From contig QFQP01000002.1 in assembly GCA_003243425.1 (NCBI GenBank), forward strand, positions 186,001-250,000: DNA of 64,000 bases, written 5' to 3'. The notes beneath the pieces were generated by a model that saw nothing but the letters and a program-made list of their open reading frames with translations, was not told where the DNA came from and made no database searches. The number at the start of each line of letters is the position of its first letter. Position 1 is the first letter of the stretch. Shown one piece after another: positions 1 to 9,516 of the stretch. The translations under genes and the position numbers were made by a program. This DNA is from Archangium gephyra (GTDB lineage: Bacteria; Myxococcota; Myxococcia; Myxococcales; Myxococcaceae).

Positions 1-83
1 CCGCCGCCGGCGACGTAGAAGCCGCAGAACGCGTGAGCCGCCACAGGCACGACGGTGAGCAACACCGCGAGTCGCGTGAGCAT
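1..83 (-). CDS. DUF2330-type secreted protein, N-terminal fragment
   Basis: Reading from the ATG at 83 gives a short basic start, a hydrophobic signal-peptide core and then AFCGFYVAGGG, which runs off the window edge. That sequence right after an Ala-His-Ala cleavage region is what I know from the start of DUF2330 proteins, common in myxobacteria and of unknown function. AGGGA lies just upstream of this ATG; an in-frame ATG at 95 is an alternative start. Only about 27 residues are inside the window, so the family call rests on that signature alone. Confidence 0.6.
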   Translation of the reverse strand, partial: MLTRLAVLLTVVPVAAHAFCGFYVAGG

Positions 84-155
84 GGTTTCCCTCATGAAGT
101 GATGTGTGACACCCCGCCCCGCCCCGGAGTTTCAGGCGACGGAACTTAGGGCCCG

Positions 156-191
156 CAAAGAAAAAGGGGAGCGCCATCGCTGGCACTCCCC
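156..191 (-). terminator. Rho-independent terminator of rpsA
   Basis: An 11-bp stem pairs 166-176 with 181-191 around a 4-base loop. On the minus strand it is followed by a T run (165-161) and more T-rich sequence. It lies 25 bases past the rpsA stop codon and is a textbook intrinsic terminator. Confidence 0.9.
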
Positions 192-215
192 TTCACGACC
201 TACGTCAGGAAGTTC

Positions 216-1925
216 TTACTTCTTGAACTTGCCCATGACGTCGCCGAGGCGGGCCTTCGACTGCTCGGCCTGCTTCTTCAAGTACTCGCGGTAGTCGTCG
301 CCACCGTCGTTGAGGAGCGCCTTGATCGACAGCGCGATCTTGCGGTCGCTGGTGTTGATGTCGATGATCTTGACCTCGACCTCCTGGCCTTCCGCCAGAA
401 CGTCGCGCGGGTTCTCGACGCGCTCGTCGCGCAGTTCGGACACGTGCACCAGGCCTTCGATGCCCGGCTCGATCTCGACGAAGCCACCGAAGTCGGTGAC
501 CTTGGTGACCTTGCCCTTCACGCGGCTCGAGACCGGGTGACGCTCAGACAGCGTGTCCCACGGGTCCTGCTGGAGCTGCTTGATGCCGAGGCTGAAGCGC
601 TCGTTCTCGACGTCGATGTTGAGCACGCAGGCTTCGACCACGTCGCCCTTCTTGTAGAGCTCGCCCGGGTGCTTGACGCGCTGGGTCCACGAGATGTCGG
701 ACACGTGCACGAGGCCGTCGACACCGTCTTCGACACCGACGAACACGCCGAAGTCGGTGACGTTGCGCACGATGCCCTTGATGACCGAGCCGATCGGGTA
801 CTTGTCCTCGAGGACAGTCCAGGGGTTCTGCTCGATCTGCTTCATGCCGAGCGCGATGCGCTTGGCCTTGGGGTCGATGTCGAGGACGACCGCTTCGACT
901 TCCTGGCCGACTTCAAGCAGCTTGCTGGGGTGCTTGACGCGCTTGTTCCACGTCATCTCGCTGACGTGCACGAGGCCTTCGACACCCTGCTCCAGCTCGA
1001 TGAACGCGCCGTAGTCGGTGAGCGAAACGACCTTGCCCTTGACGCGCGTGCCGACCGGGTACTTCTCGTCGGCGCGGTGCCACGGGTCTTCCTGGATCTG
1101 CTTGAGACCCAGGCTGACGCGCTCCTGCGCGGGGTCGAACTTGAGAACGACGACCTTGACCTCGTCACCAACGTTGAACATCTCCGACGGGTGGCCGACG
1201 CGGCCCCACGACATGTCGGTGATGTGCAACAGACCGTCGATGCCGCCGAGGTCGATGAAGGCGCCGTAGTCGGTCAGGTTCTTGACCTGACCCTTCATGA
1301 TCGCGCCTTCCTTCAGGTTCTTGAGCGTTTCCTTCTTCTGCTCTTCGCGCTGCTTCTCGAGCAGCACGCGGCGCGAGAGGACGATGTTGCCGCGCTTCTG
1401 GTTGAACTTGATGACCTTGAACTCGAATTCCTTGGCCAGGTACTGGTCGAGGTTGCGAACCGGGCGGATGTCGACCTGGCTGCCGGGCAGGAACGCCTTG
1501 ACGCCGATGTCGACCTGCAGGCCGCCCTTCACGCGGCCCGTGATGGTGCCCTTGATGATCTGGTCGTCCTTCACGGCGGCCGAGATCTCGTCCCAGATCC
1601 GCATCTTGTCGGCCTTCTCCTTGGAGAGGACGACCATGCCCGTGTCGTTCTCACGGGACTCGAGGTAGACGTCGACGGTATCGCCGGGCTTCACGGTCAC
1701 TTCGCCCTTGGGGCTCGTGAACTCGGAGATCGCGACCTGGCCTTCGGACTTGTAACCGATGTCGACGATGGCGAACTCGCCGGTGACACGAACCACCGTG
1801 CCACGGATCACTTCGCCTTCCTTCACGAGGCCGGTGCGACCGCCCTCCTTGATGGAAGCCTCAAACATCGCGGCGAAATCTTCTTCGCCCTCGAAAGCGG
1901 TCGACTGATTGACGTTCTGCTGCAT
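216..1925 (-). CDS. rpsA: 30S ribosomal protein S1
   Basis: 569 residues, close to the usual length of about 560 for six-domain S1. S1 binds mRNA at the 30S platform and helps load structured or weak-SD messages. Two degenerate N-terminal S1 domains (about residues 35-105 and 120-185) are followed by four well-conserved OB-fold repeats with motifs such as TDYGAFIDLGGIDGLLHITD and TDFGVFVGVEDGVDGLVHVS. The start ATG at 1925 opens MQQNVNQST, with AGGA about ten bases upstream. Monocistronic: a strong terminator follows and the 249 bases upstream (1926-2174) hold only its leader and no second gene. Nothing about the protein is unusual. Confidence 0.97.
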   Translation of the reverse strand: MQQNVNQSTAFEGEEDFAAMFEASIKEGGRTGLVKEGEVIRGTVVRVTGEFAIVDIGYKSEGQVAISEFTSPKGEVTVKPGDTVDVYLESRENDTGMVVLSKEKADKMRIWDEISAAVKDDQIIKGTITGRVKGGLQVDIGVKAFLPGSQVDIRPVRNLDQYLAKEFEFKVIKFNQKRGNIVLSRRVLLEKQREEQKKETLKNLKEGAIMKGQVKNLTDYGAFIDLGGIDGLLHITDMSWGRVGHPSEMFNVGDEVKVVVLKFDPAQERVSLGLKQIQEDPWHRADEKYPVGTRVKGKVVSLTDYGAFIELEQGVEGLVHVSEMTWNKRVKHPSKLLEVGQEVEAVVLDIDPKAKRIALGMKQIEQNPWTVLEDKYPIGSVIKGIVRNVTDFGVFVGVEDGVDGLVHVSDISWTQRVKHPGELYKKGDVVEACVLNIDVENERFSLGIKQLQQDPWDTLSERHPVSSRVKGKVTKVTDFGGFVEIEPGIEGLVHVSELRDERVENPRDVLAEGQEVEVKIIDINTSDRKIALSIKALLNDGGDDYREYLKKQAEQSKARLGDVMGKFKK

Positions 1926-2174
1926 GTGATGGGTTGTCCTGGAAACTACAAAAGGTGCTGCGGCCCGAAGTTGGTACCGCCTGCGAGCGGGGCTGGTCGC
2001 GCAGGTCGGAAGTCCGCTCGAAGTGAGGGGAATCGTTCGGGGCGGTTAGCTGAACCCGCGGAGCGATGCAAGGCGGCCCGGCGGTTCGGTGACTGGCCGG
2101 TTTCCGGGGAGTTACAGCGTACGCCTCTGGAGTTCATCCACGCATCACCGGCGAAGGCGCTCTCTCTTCGCGAC

Positions 2175-3092
2175 TCACCATCGCAGCGTGCCGAAACTGG
2201 TGACGATGGGACTGAACCAGGGCAGCTGCCGACCATCTGGCGCGAACTGTGGACGGTCAATGGCGTCGACTTGGATAAGGTCGACGCGACCCGCGTCGGC
2301 CGGAGTCGCCAGCTCGAACTCGACACGCGCAGCTCGCTCAACCAACGAGGACACTTCGAGACTCTGACGGTCCCCTATAGGAAGCACGTGGCGTCCGTCT
2401 GCCAACGCGAAGATGCGGTTGGTCTGCTTGAAGCCCGGGCAACCAGCGTTGCGACTCTGCACGTGCGCAACCAGGCTGAACACTCCGTCAAGTGGGCGAG
2501 GGACTGAGACCTCCTCAAAGAGCAGCGTTCCGTCAGACAACTGAAGCCGACTGCCGCGGTCCCATTCGATCTCGCTCGACGGTGTCGTTGAAGGGGTCGG
2601 ATATGCCGCGGTGTCGATGAGCCACGAAAGCCTGATGCCGACGGTCCCGACGAATTGCTCTCGCGTCGCCAGAATCAACAACTCGTGCGCACCCGGCTCA
2701 AGCCCAGAACCGTCGACCTCGAGTTCAAACGTCGTAATGCCATCGGGCGCCTGCGCTACACTTGTCATGAATGTCGGTCGAGTGAGGCCATCGACCATGA
2801 CGACGACAGCAAAAGGGGCGACGCCACCCCCCGGAATGACTGACTCGACTGCACCATAAAGCTTCTGCACTCGGGACATCACCACGCCAGGGATTGTCTG
2901 CGAGCCTAGCGAGACTTGCTCATGCGACAGCCAAGACTTGATTCCAAATCCCTGTGCAACTGGCTCAGGAGGGGTCGGTGAATAGATGTATGCTGCTCCG
3001 AGATCCTGGCCAGCCCACGGGTCCGTCGCGCAATCAGGCGATGAGCAACCGCTACACACCAAAGCAACAAGCAATATAGCGATCGTCTTCAT
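2175..3092 (-). CDS. Predicted lipoprotein of unknown function
   Basis: 305 residues. The N-terminus MKTIAILLVALVCSGCSS is a lipoprotein signal with a lipobox (CSGC), so it should be lipid-anchored. The rest has beta-rich stretches typical of extracytoplasmic proteins and no motif that I can assign to a family. The start is 6 bases after the stop of the upstream frame-disrupted secreted gene, so the two were probably one transcription unit. The segment is visibly richer in A/T than the flanking genes, which may mean recent acquisition or relaxed selection. Function unknown. Confidence 0.7.
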   Translation of the reverse strand: MKTIAILLVALVCSGCSSPDCATDPWAGQDLGAAYIYSPTPPEPVAQGFGIKSWLSHEQVSLGSQTIPGVVMSRVQKLYGAVESVIPGGGVAPFAVVVMVDGLTRPTFMTSVAQAPDGITTFELEVDGSGLEPGAHELLILATREQFVGTVGIRLSWLIDTAAYPTPSTTPSSEIEWDRGSRLQLSDGTLLFEEVSVPRPLDGVFSLVAHVQSRNAGCPGFKQTNRIFALADGRHVLPIGDRQSLEVSSLVERAARVEFELATPADAGRVDLIQVDAIDRPQFAPDGRQLPWFSPIVTSFGTLRW

Positions 3093-3098
3093 GCGGCT

Positions 3099-4040
3099 TT
3101 ACTTGCAGGTAGAACGAACAGCCGAAGCGAAGTTGGTCAGCGCTTCCACAGAATTTGCAGCGGCCTGTTCAGTCATACCAGAGGAGACAACGGATCCTAC
3201 AGTCAGGCCGCAAACGCCAGCGGAGTTCCACACGAGCCCGCCGCGGGACCAAGGCCATTTCCACTCAATCATCTCAACATCCACACGCTGAGTGTTCGAC
3301 CCGCTCTTCGTCTTTGCATCAACGACGAAGTTACCGACGCTGTTGGTCAACCTCGTGGAAGAAAGGAGTGAATTATTGGCGATGCCGATCCGGGTGCAAC
3401 TCACGACCAGCGGAGAAACGTGCGAAACACGGCACCGCAACTCTGAACTCGACTGGAAAGCGGACCCGCCCCAGACCTGATGAATCAACGGTATGCCGCC
3501 AGACCAAGTGGCATTCGCAACGCGATAGCCGTTGGGCGACGAGCCTCCCCCGGCGCCAGCGAGTCGGTACCCGGGCTTCAGTGCGGTGGCCAGATATTCG
3601 GAGGCCAACTCCCAGCACGGCTGATGGGGAACGAAGATTTTCTCTCCAGCCAGATAGAAATAGCCAAAACCACCGGTCAGCCATTCTCCAGCAGGATCAC
3701 ATCCAATCCGCTCGATTTCACCAATAGTGTTGACCCTGAACGCGTCGCCAACCATCGAGACATTGGCACGCACTCCAGCGATAACACCATCTTCGACAAT
3801 TAACTTTGCATGAAGATTGCCGACCATGAATTCGAAGAACGCTGGCCAATCTGAAAACTCTCGTGGCGATGACAGCGAGGGGAACAGGTTTTTTTGTTCC
3901 GGTCGCGTCGAACACGACGCCCCCGAACTCCGAGTCATAAACCAGCTCTACCGGAGCGGCTCGTACTCGTCAGCGGCAGCACTTGACCGGCTCCACGACA
4001 ACGCCGCCAACACAACACCTACCAACATACGATTCATCAT
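3099..4040 (-). pseudogene. Secreted protein with disrupted reading frame near the N-terminus
   Basis: An uninterrupted 279-codon frame runs from the ATG at 3938 to 3099, but the better start is the ATG pair at 4040/4037, which follows GGAGAG and encodes a signal peptide (MMNRMLVGVVLAALSWSRSS, then AADEYEPL). That frame hits TAG at 3950-3948. The -1 frame then reads VELVYDSEFGGVVFDATGTK, which looks far more like protein than the in-frame alternative. At a run of seven A's (minus strand, about 3890-3896) the reading returns to the long frame as NLFPSLSSPREFSDW. Two compensating one-base indels therefore explain the locus. It could be a decayed gene, a sequencing or assembly error (one site is a homopolymer), or slippage. 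No family recognised for the main body. Confidence 0.6.
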
Positions 4041-4155
4041 TCTCTACTCTCCTTTTTTGTTCCAAGCGGCCCCAAATCGCCGCCTGCCCCTGATAACCGC
4101 GCTCAATGTCGATGTCGAGACACGCATTAAACGAGGCGCAAATGACACAAGAGGC

Positions 4156-7100
4156 TCAATGAAAGTCGCGGCTCTCGATGGGCGGGAGTGACGCTGACAC
4201 TTCACCCGGTTCGAAGAAGTGCGCGGCCATCACGTGCACCACCTCGCCCTGCTTCTGAATCGTGCCTTCCACGCCGAGGAACGTGCGCGTGCGGGCGAGC
4301 ACCGAATAGGCCTCGAAGACGTCGCGCCAGACCACGAGGTTCACGAGGCCGGTCTCGTCTTCCAGCGTCATGAAGGTCACGCCGCTCGCGGTGCCCGGGC
4401 GTTGCCTGCAGATGACGACGCCCGCGGCGCGAATGGGGTGGCCGTGCGGCACTTCTTTGATCTCGACGGCGCTCTTGAGGCCCTGCGCCTTGAGCTGCTG
4501 ACGCAGCGGCCCCACCGGGTGCCCCAGGGTGCTGTGCGAGCTGCGCGAGTAGTCCCACGAGATCGACTGCGGCACCGTGAGCCCGGCGAAGGACATCTGC
4601 GGCTCGGTGTCGACCGCGAGCGGAGTCGGACCTCCGTGGAGCCCCTGTGCCTGCCAGAGCGCGACGCGGCGTGAGGGCTCGATGCTCTGCAGTGCACCCG
4701 CTTCGGCCAGCAGGGTGAGCGGCCGCGCCTGCACCCCACTTCGTCGCGCGAGCTCGGTGATCGATTGGGCATCACGCGCGGCGATCAGCTTCGTCGCGTC
4801 CTCCTGGTTGAGGCCCTTCACGAACTTCAGGCCCATGCGCAGCGCGTATTCGTATTCCGACTTCACGGGCTCGAGCGTGCAGTCCCACGCGCTGTGACGG
4901 AGATCGATGGGCCTGACCTCGACGCGGTGGCGCTTCGCGTCTTCGATGATCGTCGACGGAGAATAGAACCCCATCGGCAGCGAGTTCAGGAGGCCGGCGG
5001 TGAACTCCACCGGATAGTGGGCCTTCAAGTAGCTGCCGGCGTAGCTGATGAGCGCGAACGACGCGGCGTGGCTCTCGGGGAAGCCGTATTCGCCGAAGCC
5101 GCGGATCTGCTGGAACACGCGCTCGGCGAAATCGGGGGCGATGCCGCGGTCGATCATGCCCTTCACGAACTTGTCGTGATGCCGCTCGAGCCGACCGTTG
5201 CGACGCCACGGCGCCATGTCTCGCCTGAGTTGATCGGCTTCGCCCGGTTTGTACCCGGCGCCGACGATGGCGATACGCATCACCTGTTCCTGGAAGAGAG
5301 GAACCCCGAGCGTGCGTTCGAGCACCGGCTTCAAACACTCGTGTGGATACGAGATCTCTTCCGGATTCTCTCGTCGCCGCAGGTACGGGTGCACCATGCC
5401 GCCGGTGATGGGCCCCGGCCGCACGATGCTCACCTGCACCACGATGTCGTAATAGTGCTTCGGCTTGAGCCTCGGGAGCATCGACATCTGCGCGCGGCTC
5501 TCGATCTGGAACACGCCGATGGTGTCGGCCTTCTGAATGAATTCTTCGTAGGTCTTCTTGTCGTCGCTGGGGATCGTCGCGAGCGTGAGCTTTCGCCCCC
5601 GGTGCTTCTCGATCAGCCTGAACGACTTGTGCAGGTGCGTGAGTGACCCCAGCGCCAGCAGGTCGACCTTGAAGAGCCCGAGCGCTTCGACATCGTCCTT
5701 GCTCCACTGAATGACGGTGCGGTTCGGCATCGTCGCGTTCTCGACGGGCACCAGCGTGTCGATGGGGTCGTGACCCAGAATGAACCCACCGGGGTGAATC
5801 GAGAGGTGCCGCGGAAACCCTTCGAGCTCACGGCACAGGGTCATCAACTGCTCGAACACCTTCGACGACGCATCGAGCCCGACGTCGTTGGCGTACCGGC
5901 CGTCAGGAGCGTCGTAGAAGTGCAGCAGCTTCGCGTAGCGATCGAGCTCGGTCTGCGCGACGCCGAGCGCCTTGCCCACCTCACGAACCGCCGATCTCGC
6001 GCGGTAGCTGATCACGTTGGCCACCATCGCCGCGTGGGTGCGCCCGTGCTTCTCGTAGAGGTGTTGAATCACCTCCTCACGGCGCTCGTGCTCGATGTCG
6101 AGATCGATGTCCGGAGGCTCCGCGCGCTCGAGAGAAAGAAAGCGCTCGAACAGCAGGTCCATCTTCACGGGATCGACGGCGGTGATGCCGAGGCAGTAAC
6201 AGACCGCCGAGCTCGCGGCGCTGCCTCGGCCCTGACAGATGATGTCGTTGGCCTTACAAAACTCGACCAGCTCCCACATCGTCAGGAAGTAGCCGCCGTA
6301 ATCGAGCTGCTCGATGAGCTCGAGCTCCTTGCGCAGCTGGGCGCGCATCTTGTCACTGACAAGACCATTGCGCCTGACGGCACCGGCGAACACGAGCTCT
6401 TCCAGGTGCTGCGTCGTGGTCTTCCCACCGGGAAGTTTCTCGGTCGGGTAGCGATACCGCAGCTCCGACATCGAGAACGTGCAGCGCTCGGCGATGGACC
6501 CACTTCGGCGAACCCACTGGAGCTGATCTCCATAGCGACGCTCGAGCTGCAGCTTCGTCATCACCGCGTACGAGTCGTTCGGTTTCAGCAACCGCCCCGC
6601 TTCCGGCAGCGAGAGCTGGTGCCGAATGCACGTCAGCACGTCCTGCAACGGCCGCCGCTCGACGTGGTGGTAGAGAATTTCAGGTGCGGCCACGAGCGGA
6701 ACGCCGAGCGCTTGAGCGCGCGCACGCTGGGTCGCTTCGAGGTCGATGTCTTCGGGCCGGTGGTGCCGCGCGATGAGCCCGTAGAGACGGTCTCCAAACG
6801 CCGCCAGCAGGGCCTCGTGGGGCCCGTCGAGCTTCCACAAGGCGATGACGTCTTCCGCGTGCTGCGCGACCTCGAGGCGCGTCACTTCGGAGCGACCCTT
6901 CCCGCAGCGCATGCGCCCGACCGTCAGCAGCCGGCACAGGTTCGCGTACCCCCGCCGCGTCATCGCGAGCAGCACGATGGTCGCGCCGTCATCGAGCGTC
7001 ACCTCTGACCCGATGATCAACTTGATGCCGAGCTCTCTGGCCTTCTCGTGCGCGCGCACCACGCCGTGAACTCCGTCACGATCCGTCACCGCGATCGCCG

Positions 7101-7200
7101 GGTACCCGAGCTGATGCGCCATCTCCACGAGCTCTTCGGGGTGACTTGCACCCTCGAGAAACGAGAAGTTGCTCTTGCACCACAACAACGCGCCGCTCAT
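4156..7200 (-). CDS. dnaE2: Error-prone DNA polymerase DnaE2 (ImuC)
   Basis: 1014 residues from the ATG at 7200, which overlaps the imuB stop as ATGA; a longer open frame to 7320 only reads into imuB. It is a C-family polymerase that carries out translesion synthesis with ImuA and ImuB. N-terminal PHP domain (SNFSFLEGASHPEELV, then AVTDRDG), polymerase core with the acidic metal-binding motif PDIDLDIEHERREEV and GRGSAASS, helix-hairpin-helix region, and a C-terminal OB fold (GVTFMTLEDETGLVNLVVW). The length matches DnaE2 rather than the longer replicative DnaE1. Last gene of the SOS-type imuA-imuB-dnaE2 operon. Confidence 0.95.
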   Translation of the reverse strand: MSGALLWCKSNFSFLEGASHPEELVEMAHQLGYPAIAVTDRDGVHGVVRAHEKARELGIKLIIGSEVTLDDGATIVLLAMTRRGYANLCRLLTVGRMRCGKGRSEVTRLEVAQHAEDVIALWKLDGPHEALLAAFGDRLYGLIARHHRPEDIDLEATQRARAQALGVPLVAAPEILYHHVERRPLQDVLTCIRHQLSLPEAGRLLKPNDSYAVMTKLQLERRYGDQLQWVRRSGSIAERCTFSMSELRYRYPTEKLPGGKTTTQHLEELVFAGAVRRNGLVSDKMRAQLRKELELIEQLDYGGYFLTMWELVEFCKANDIICQGRGSAASSAVCYCLGITAVDPVKMDLLFERFLSLERAEPPDIDLDIEHERREEVIQHLYEKHGRTHAAMVANVISYRARSAVREVGKALGVAQTELDRYAKLLHFYDAPDGRYANDVGLDASSKVFEQLMTLCRELEGFPRHLSIHPGGFILGHDPIDTLVPVENATMPNRTVIQWSKDDVEALGLFKVDLLALGSLTHLHKSFRLIEKHRGRKLTLATIPSDDKKTYEEFIQKADTIGVFQIESRAQMSMLPRLKPKHYYDIVVQVSIVRPGPITGGMVHPYLRRRENPEEISYPHECLKPVLERTLGVPLFQEQVMRIAIVGAGYKPGEADQLRRDMAPWRRNGRLERHHDKFVKGMIDRGIAPDFAERVFQQIRGFGEYGFPESHAASFALISYAGSYLKAHYPVEFTAGLLNSLPMGFYSPSTIIEDAKRHRVEVRPIDLRHSAWDCTLEPVKSEYEYALRMGLKFVKGLNQEDATKLIAARDAQSITELARRSGVQARPLTLLAEAGALQSIEPSRRVALWQAQGLHGGPTPLAVDTEPQMSFAGLTVPQSISWDYSRSSHSTLGHPVGPLRQQLKAQGLKSAVEIKEVPHGHPIRAAGVVICRQRPGTASGVTFMTLEDETGLVNLVVWRDVFEAYSVLARTRTFLGVEGTIQKQGEVVHVMAAHFFEPGEVSASLPPIESRDFH

Positions 7201-8888
7201 TCGACGTCGCCCTGGCGCATCCACCTCCGGCGGAGCGCGTCGAAGTAGCACCAGAGAATCTGCCCGCCGCGTTCGAGCTCGAGGAAGTAGTAGTGCCGGT
7301 TCACGGCGCCACGCCACCAACCACCGTTGACGAAGAACGGACCGTGATGTCGCGCCACCGGCCCTCCTCGTTCGCCGAGCACCAGCCAGCCGTCAGGCTC
7401 GTGGTTCGGTCGTGAAGGCAGCAGCTCGGCTTTGAAGTTCATGCGGCGAATGCGCAGCAGCGCGGGCGTGGTGGCCGTGGGGAGCGGGGGAAGATCTTTG
7501 AGCAGTTCGAAGCGGAGCCGGGATTCGGGGAGGTGTCCTGCGCCGTGGGTGAGTTGTTGAAGGGCGAGCGGCCCGAAGGTCGCGCGGAGGCGTTCGAGCG
7601 TGCGGCGCGTGTCGAAGGGGTCGCGGCGCGGGCGGTCGACCAGCGCAAGTTGGGAAGTGGGAGCCGGGGCTCCGCCGGCATTGAAGAAGAGCGAGCGGAC
7701 CCCGAGAAAGGTGGGCGCCGAAGGGGCTTCGGGGGTTGGAGCAGGATCTGCCGTCGACGGCGGCACGATGGAGAGGATGGGTTTCGGCGTTCCAGCGAGC
7801 TGACCATCACCTTCGATCACCGAGAGGATCCGTGTCTGGCGCCTGGCCCCGACCCGCTCCCCGGTGGGGAGCGGAGATTTCGTGACTTCGAATTTCGCGA
7901 GCTCCGACGACAACGTCAGCCGCACCTGATCGATGACTCGCGCGCCGTCGGTGGTCGCGTCCGCCAACGCCACGTTCAACACGATGGGCACGTTCACCGC
8001 GCCCTTCGGCCGATCGATCTCCATCGTGATGGTCAGCGACCGCAACGCCAACTGGCGCTCCTCCAACGTCTGCATCAACTGCCGCAGCGCCGCGAGGCTC
8101 GCGAACACCAGCTGGTTCGAGTCGACCACCGGCTCGTCGAAGTCGACCCGCGTCTGCACCGGCACCACGGCCGCCGTCGGTTGAAACGGCTCGAGCCGCT
8201 TGCCCGCGGCGGCCAACGCCAACCGCTCGGCCGATTCGCCATAGCGCTTGCGCAACCCGCCCACCGGCAACGCGAGAAATTCGCCCAGCAACGTCACGCC
8301 CAGCTTCTTCAACGCCGCGAGCGACTCCGGAGAAAGCCCCACCCGTCGCAACGGCACCTTCGAAATCAGCCGCTTTTCTTCTTCGGGCGTCGCCAGGAAC
8401 TTCACCATGTCGAGGCGCAGTGACTTCGCGATCGCAAAGCTCCCGAACCGCGAAAAGCCCACGCACATCGACGCGCGCCACCCTGCTTGTCGAATCGACG
8501 CCATCACCTGGACGCCCCACGTCTCGAGTGACGGAAAGATGAGAGAGAGCCCCCTGGCGTCGACCCAGAACACGCCGGGTTGCTCGGCCGACACTTCGAT
8601 CGAAGGACTCCAGTCGCGAAGAATCGTCAGCAACGAGTCGACGCTCTTCTTCACTTCGTCTGCATCGACGACGGCCGCGTGTAGCGTCGAACACAGCGAC
8701 AACGCCTCGCCGTACTTGAGCCCCGGTAGCACACCGCGCTTCCGGGCCGCTTCGTTCACATGGGTGATGATGCCCAGCGGAGCGTCTTCAGCGACGACGG
8801 CCACCGGCCCTTCACGCCACTCGGGCTTCGCGCGCAGCAGCAACTGCAGCGGCAGCACCGGCACCTCAACGCAGGCCAGTCGGTCCAC
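7197..8888 (-). CDS. imuB: ImuB, Y-family polymerase-like mutagenesis protein
   Basis: 563 residues, GTG start at 8888 preceded by GAGGTG and overlapping the end of imuA by 23 bases. Y-family fold: fingers/palm at about residues 1-240, then a little-finger-like region. The usual catalytic Asp near the N-terminus (DxD in active Y polymerases) is replaced in CVEVPVLPLQLLL, and the second acidic motif (SxDE) reads PGVFWVDA. This fits the known role of ImuB as an inactive hub that connects DnaE2, ImuA and the sliding clamp. Its C-terminal tail (NGGWWRGAVNRHYYFLEL) is typical of ImuB. Translationally coupled to dnaE2. Confidence 0.93.
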   Translation of the reverse strand: MDRLACVEVPVLPLQLLLRAKPEWREGPVAVVAEDAPLGIITHVNEAARKRGVLPGLKYGEALSLCSTLHAAVVDADEVKKSVDSLLTILRDWSPSIEVSAEQPGVFWVDARGLSLIFPSLETWGVQVMASIRQAGWRASMCVGFSRFGSFAIAKSLRLDMVKFLATPEEEKRLISKVPLRRVGLSPESLAALKKLGVTLLGEFLALPVGGLRKRYGESAERLALAAAGKRLEPFQPTAAVVPVQTRVDFDEPVVDSNQLVFASLAALRQLMQTLEERQLALRSLTITMEIDRPKGAVNVPIVLNVALADATTDGARVIDQVRLTLSSELAKFEVTKSPLPTGERVGARRQTRILSVIEGDGQLAGTPKPILSIVPPSTADPAPTPEAPSAPTFLGVRSLFFNAGGAPAPTSQLALVDRPRRDPFDTRRTLERLRATFGPLALQQLTHGAGHLPESRLRFELLKDLPPLPTATTPALLRIRRMNFKAELLPSRPNHEPDGWLVLGERGGPVARHHGPFFVNGGWWRGAVNRHYYFLELERGGQILWCYFDALRRRWMRQGDVE

Positions 8889-9456
8889 GACACACCTCGT
8901 TGGCCGTCCAGTTGGGAGCGTGGCGCTTGTCCTTCAACGCCTTCACCGACAGCGTGAACTCACCCGGCGCCGTTCTCGGTGCCGTCGCCCACGCCCGCAT
9001 CGCAATCAACGAGTCCAACGAGCCGTCGTGTTCCCCCCGCTGCGTCAGAAACAGCACCGCCACTTCATGTTTCTGCGCGAGCCCCAACATGCGCGAGAGC
9101 AGCGGGGTCTGAATGCTGGCCCTGGCCTGCAGGTCGATCACCACCAGGCCAAAACCACCGTTGCGAACCAGCATTTCTCCAGCGCGCGCCGCCTCGGCAC
9201 CGGGCACCCGAATCACCGCCAGCGCTTCGAGATCGATGCCGCTCTCTTCGACGTCAGGCGCATAGAAGATCGAATCGGGGTGCGAGACCCACGCCACCGG
9301 CTCCGCCGCGCGCTGCGCTTCACGCACCTTGAGCATCGCCGCCGTCAGCACCGCCGGCCCCGAGAGCTCACTCAACGTGCCGCTCAATGACTGCATCGAG
9401 AACGGCTCGCCCGGAGCGCGGATTTTCGTTCGAAGAGACGAGAGAAGGGTCGACAT
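8866..9456 (-). CDS. imuA: ImuA, RecA-like SOS mutagenesis protein
   Basis: 196 residues from the ATG at 9456 (GATGAGGGT just upstream). An in-frame ATG at 9483 lies inside the LexA box, so the later start is preferred. It resembles the short RecA/SulA-like ImuA proteins: hydrophobic strands FGLVVIDLQ and VAVLFLTQR correspond to the RecA core, but no intact Walker A is visible. It is the first gene of the cassette and supports ImuB/DnaE2 translesion synthesis. A near-perfect LexA site 20 bases upstream indicates DNA-damage control of all three genes. Confidence 0.85.
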   Translation of the reverse strand: MSTLLSSLRTKIRAPGEPFSMQSLSGTLSELSGPAVLTAAMLKVREAQRAAEPVAWVSHPDSIFYAPDVEESGIDLEALAVIRVPGAEAARAGEMLVRNGGFGLVVIDLQARASIQTPLLSRMLGLAQKHEVAVLFLTQRGEHDGSLDSLIAMRAWATAPRTAPGEFTLSVKALKDKRHAPNWTANEVCRGPTGLR

Positions 9457-9475
9457 CGGACCCTCATCTTTCACA

Positions 9476-9492
9476 CTGAACACGCGTTCAGC
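9476..9492 (-). promoter_or_regulatory. LexA (SOS) box of the imuA-imuB-dnaE2 operon
   Basis: CTGAACACGCGTTCAG at 9476-9491 is a palindrome with perfect 6-base arms around four bases and contains GAAC-N4-GTTC. Including the next C it fits the degenerate myxobacterial LexA consensus as I remember it (CTRHAMRYBYGTTCAGS) at every position. It sits about 20 bases before the imuA start. Confidence 0.85.
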
Positions 9493-9516
9493 AAGACCCT
9501 CGTCAACGCCTTGAGA

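Noticed and set aside
1946..2341. 131-codon open frame on the minus strand between the lipoprotein and rpsA
   Set aside because: It overlaps the lipoprotein end in another frame, has no signal or motif, and no ribosome binding site.
444..2507. Long open frame on the plus strand (687 codons) opposite rpsA
   Set aside because: Shadow of rpsA third-position GC bias; its composition is Asp/Leu/Val-rich with no domain, and it starts within the S1 gene.
3889..4061. Two copies of TTTTTTGTTCC about 160 bases apart
   Set aside because: Short and homopolymer-based; no inverted or direct repeat context, so probably chance.
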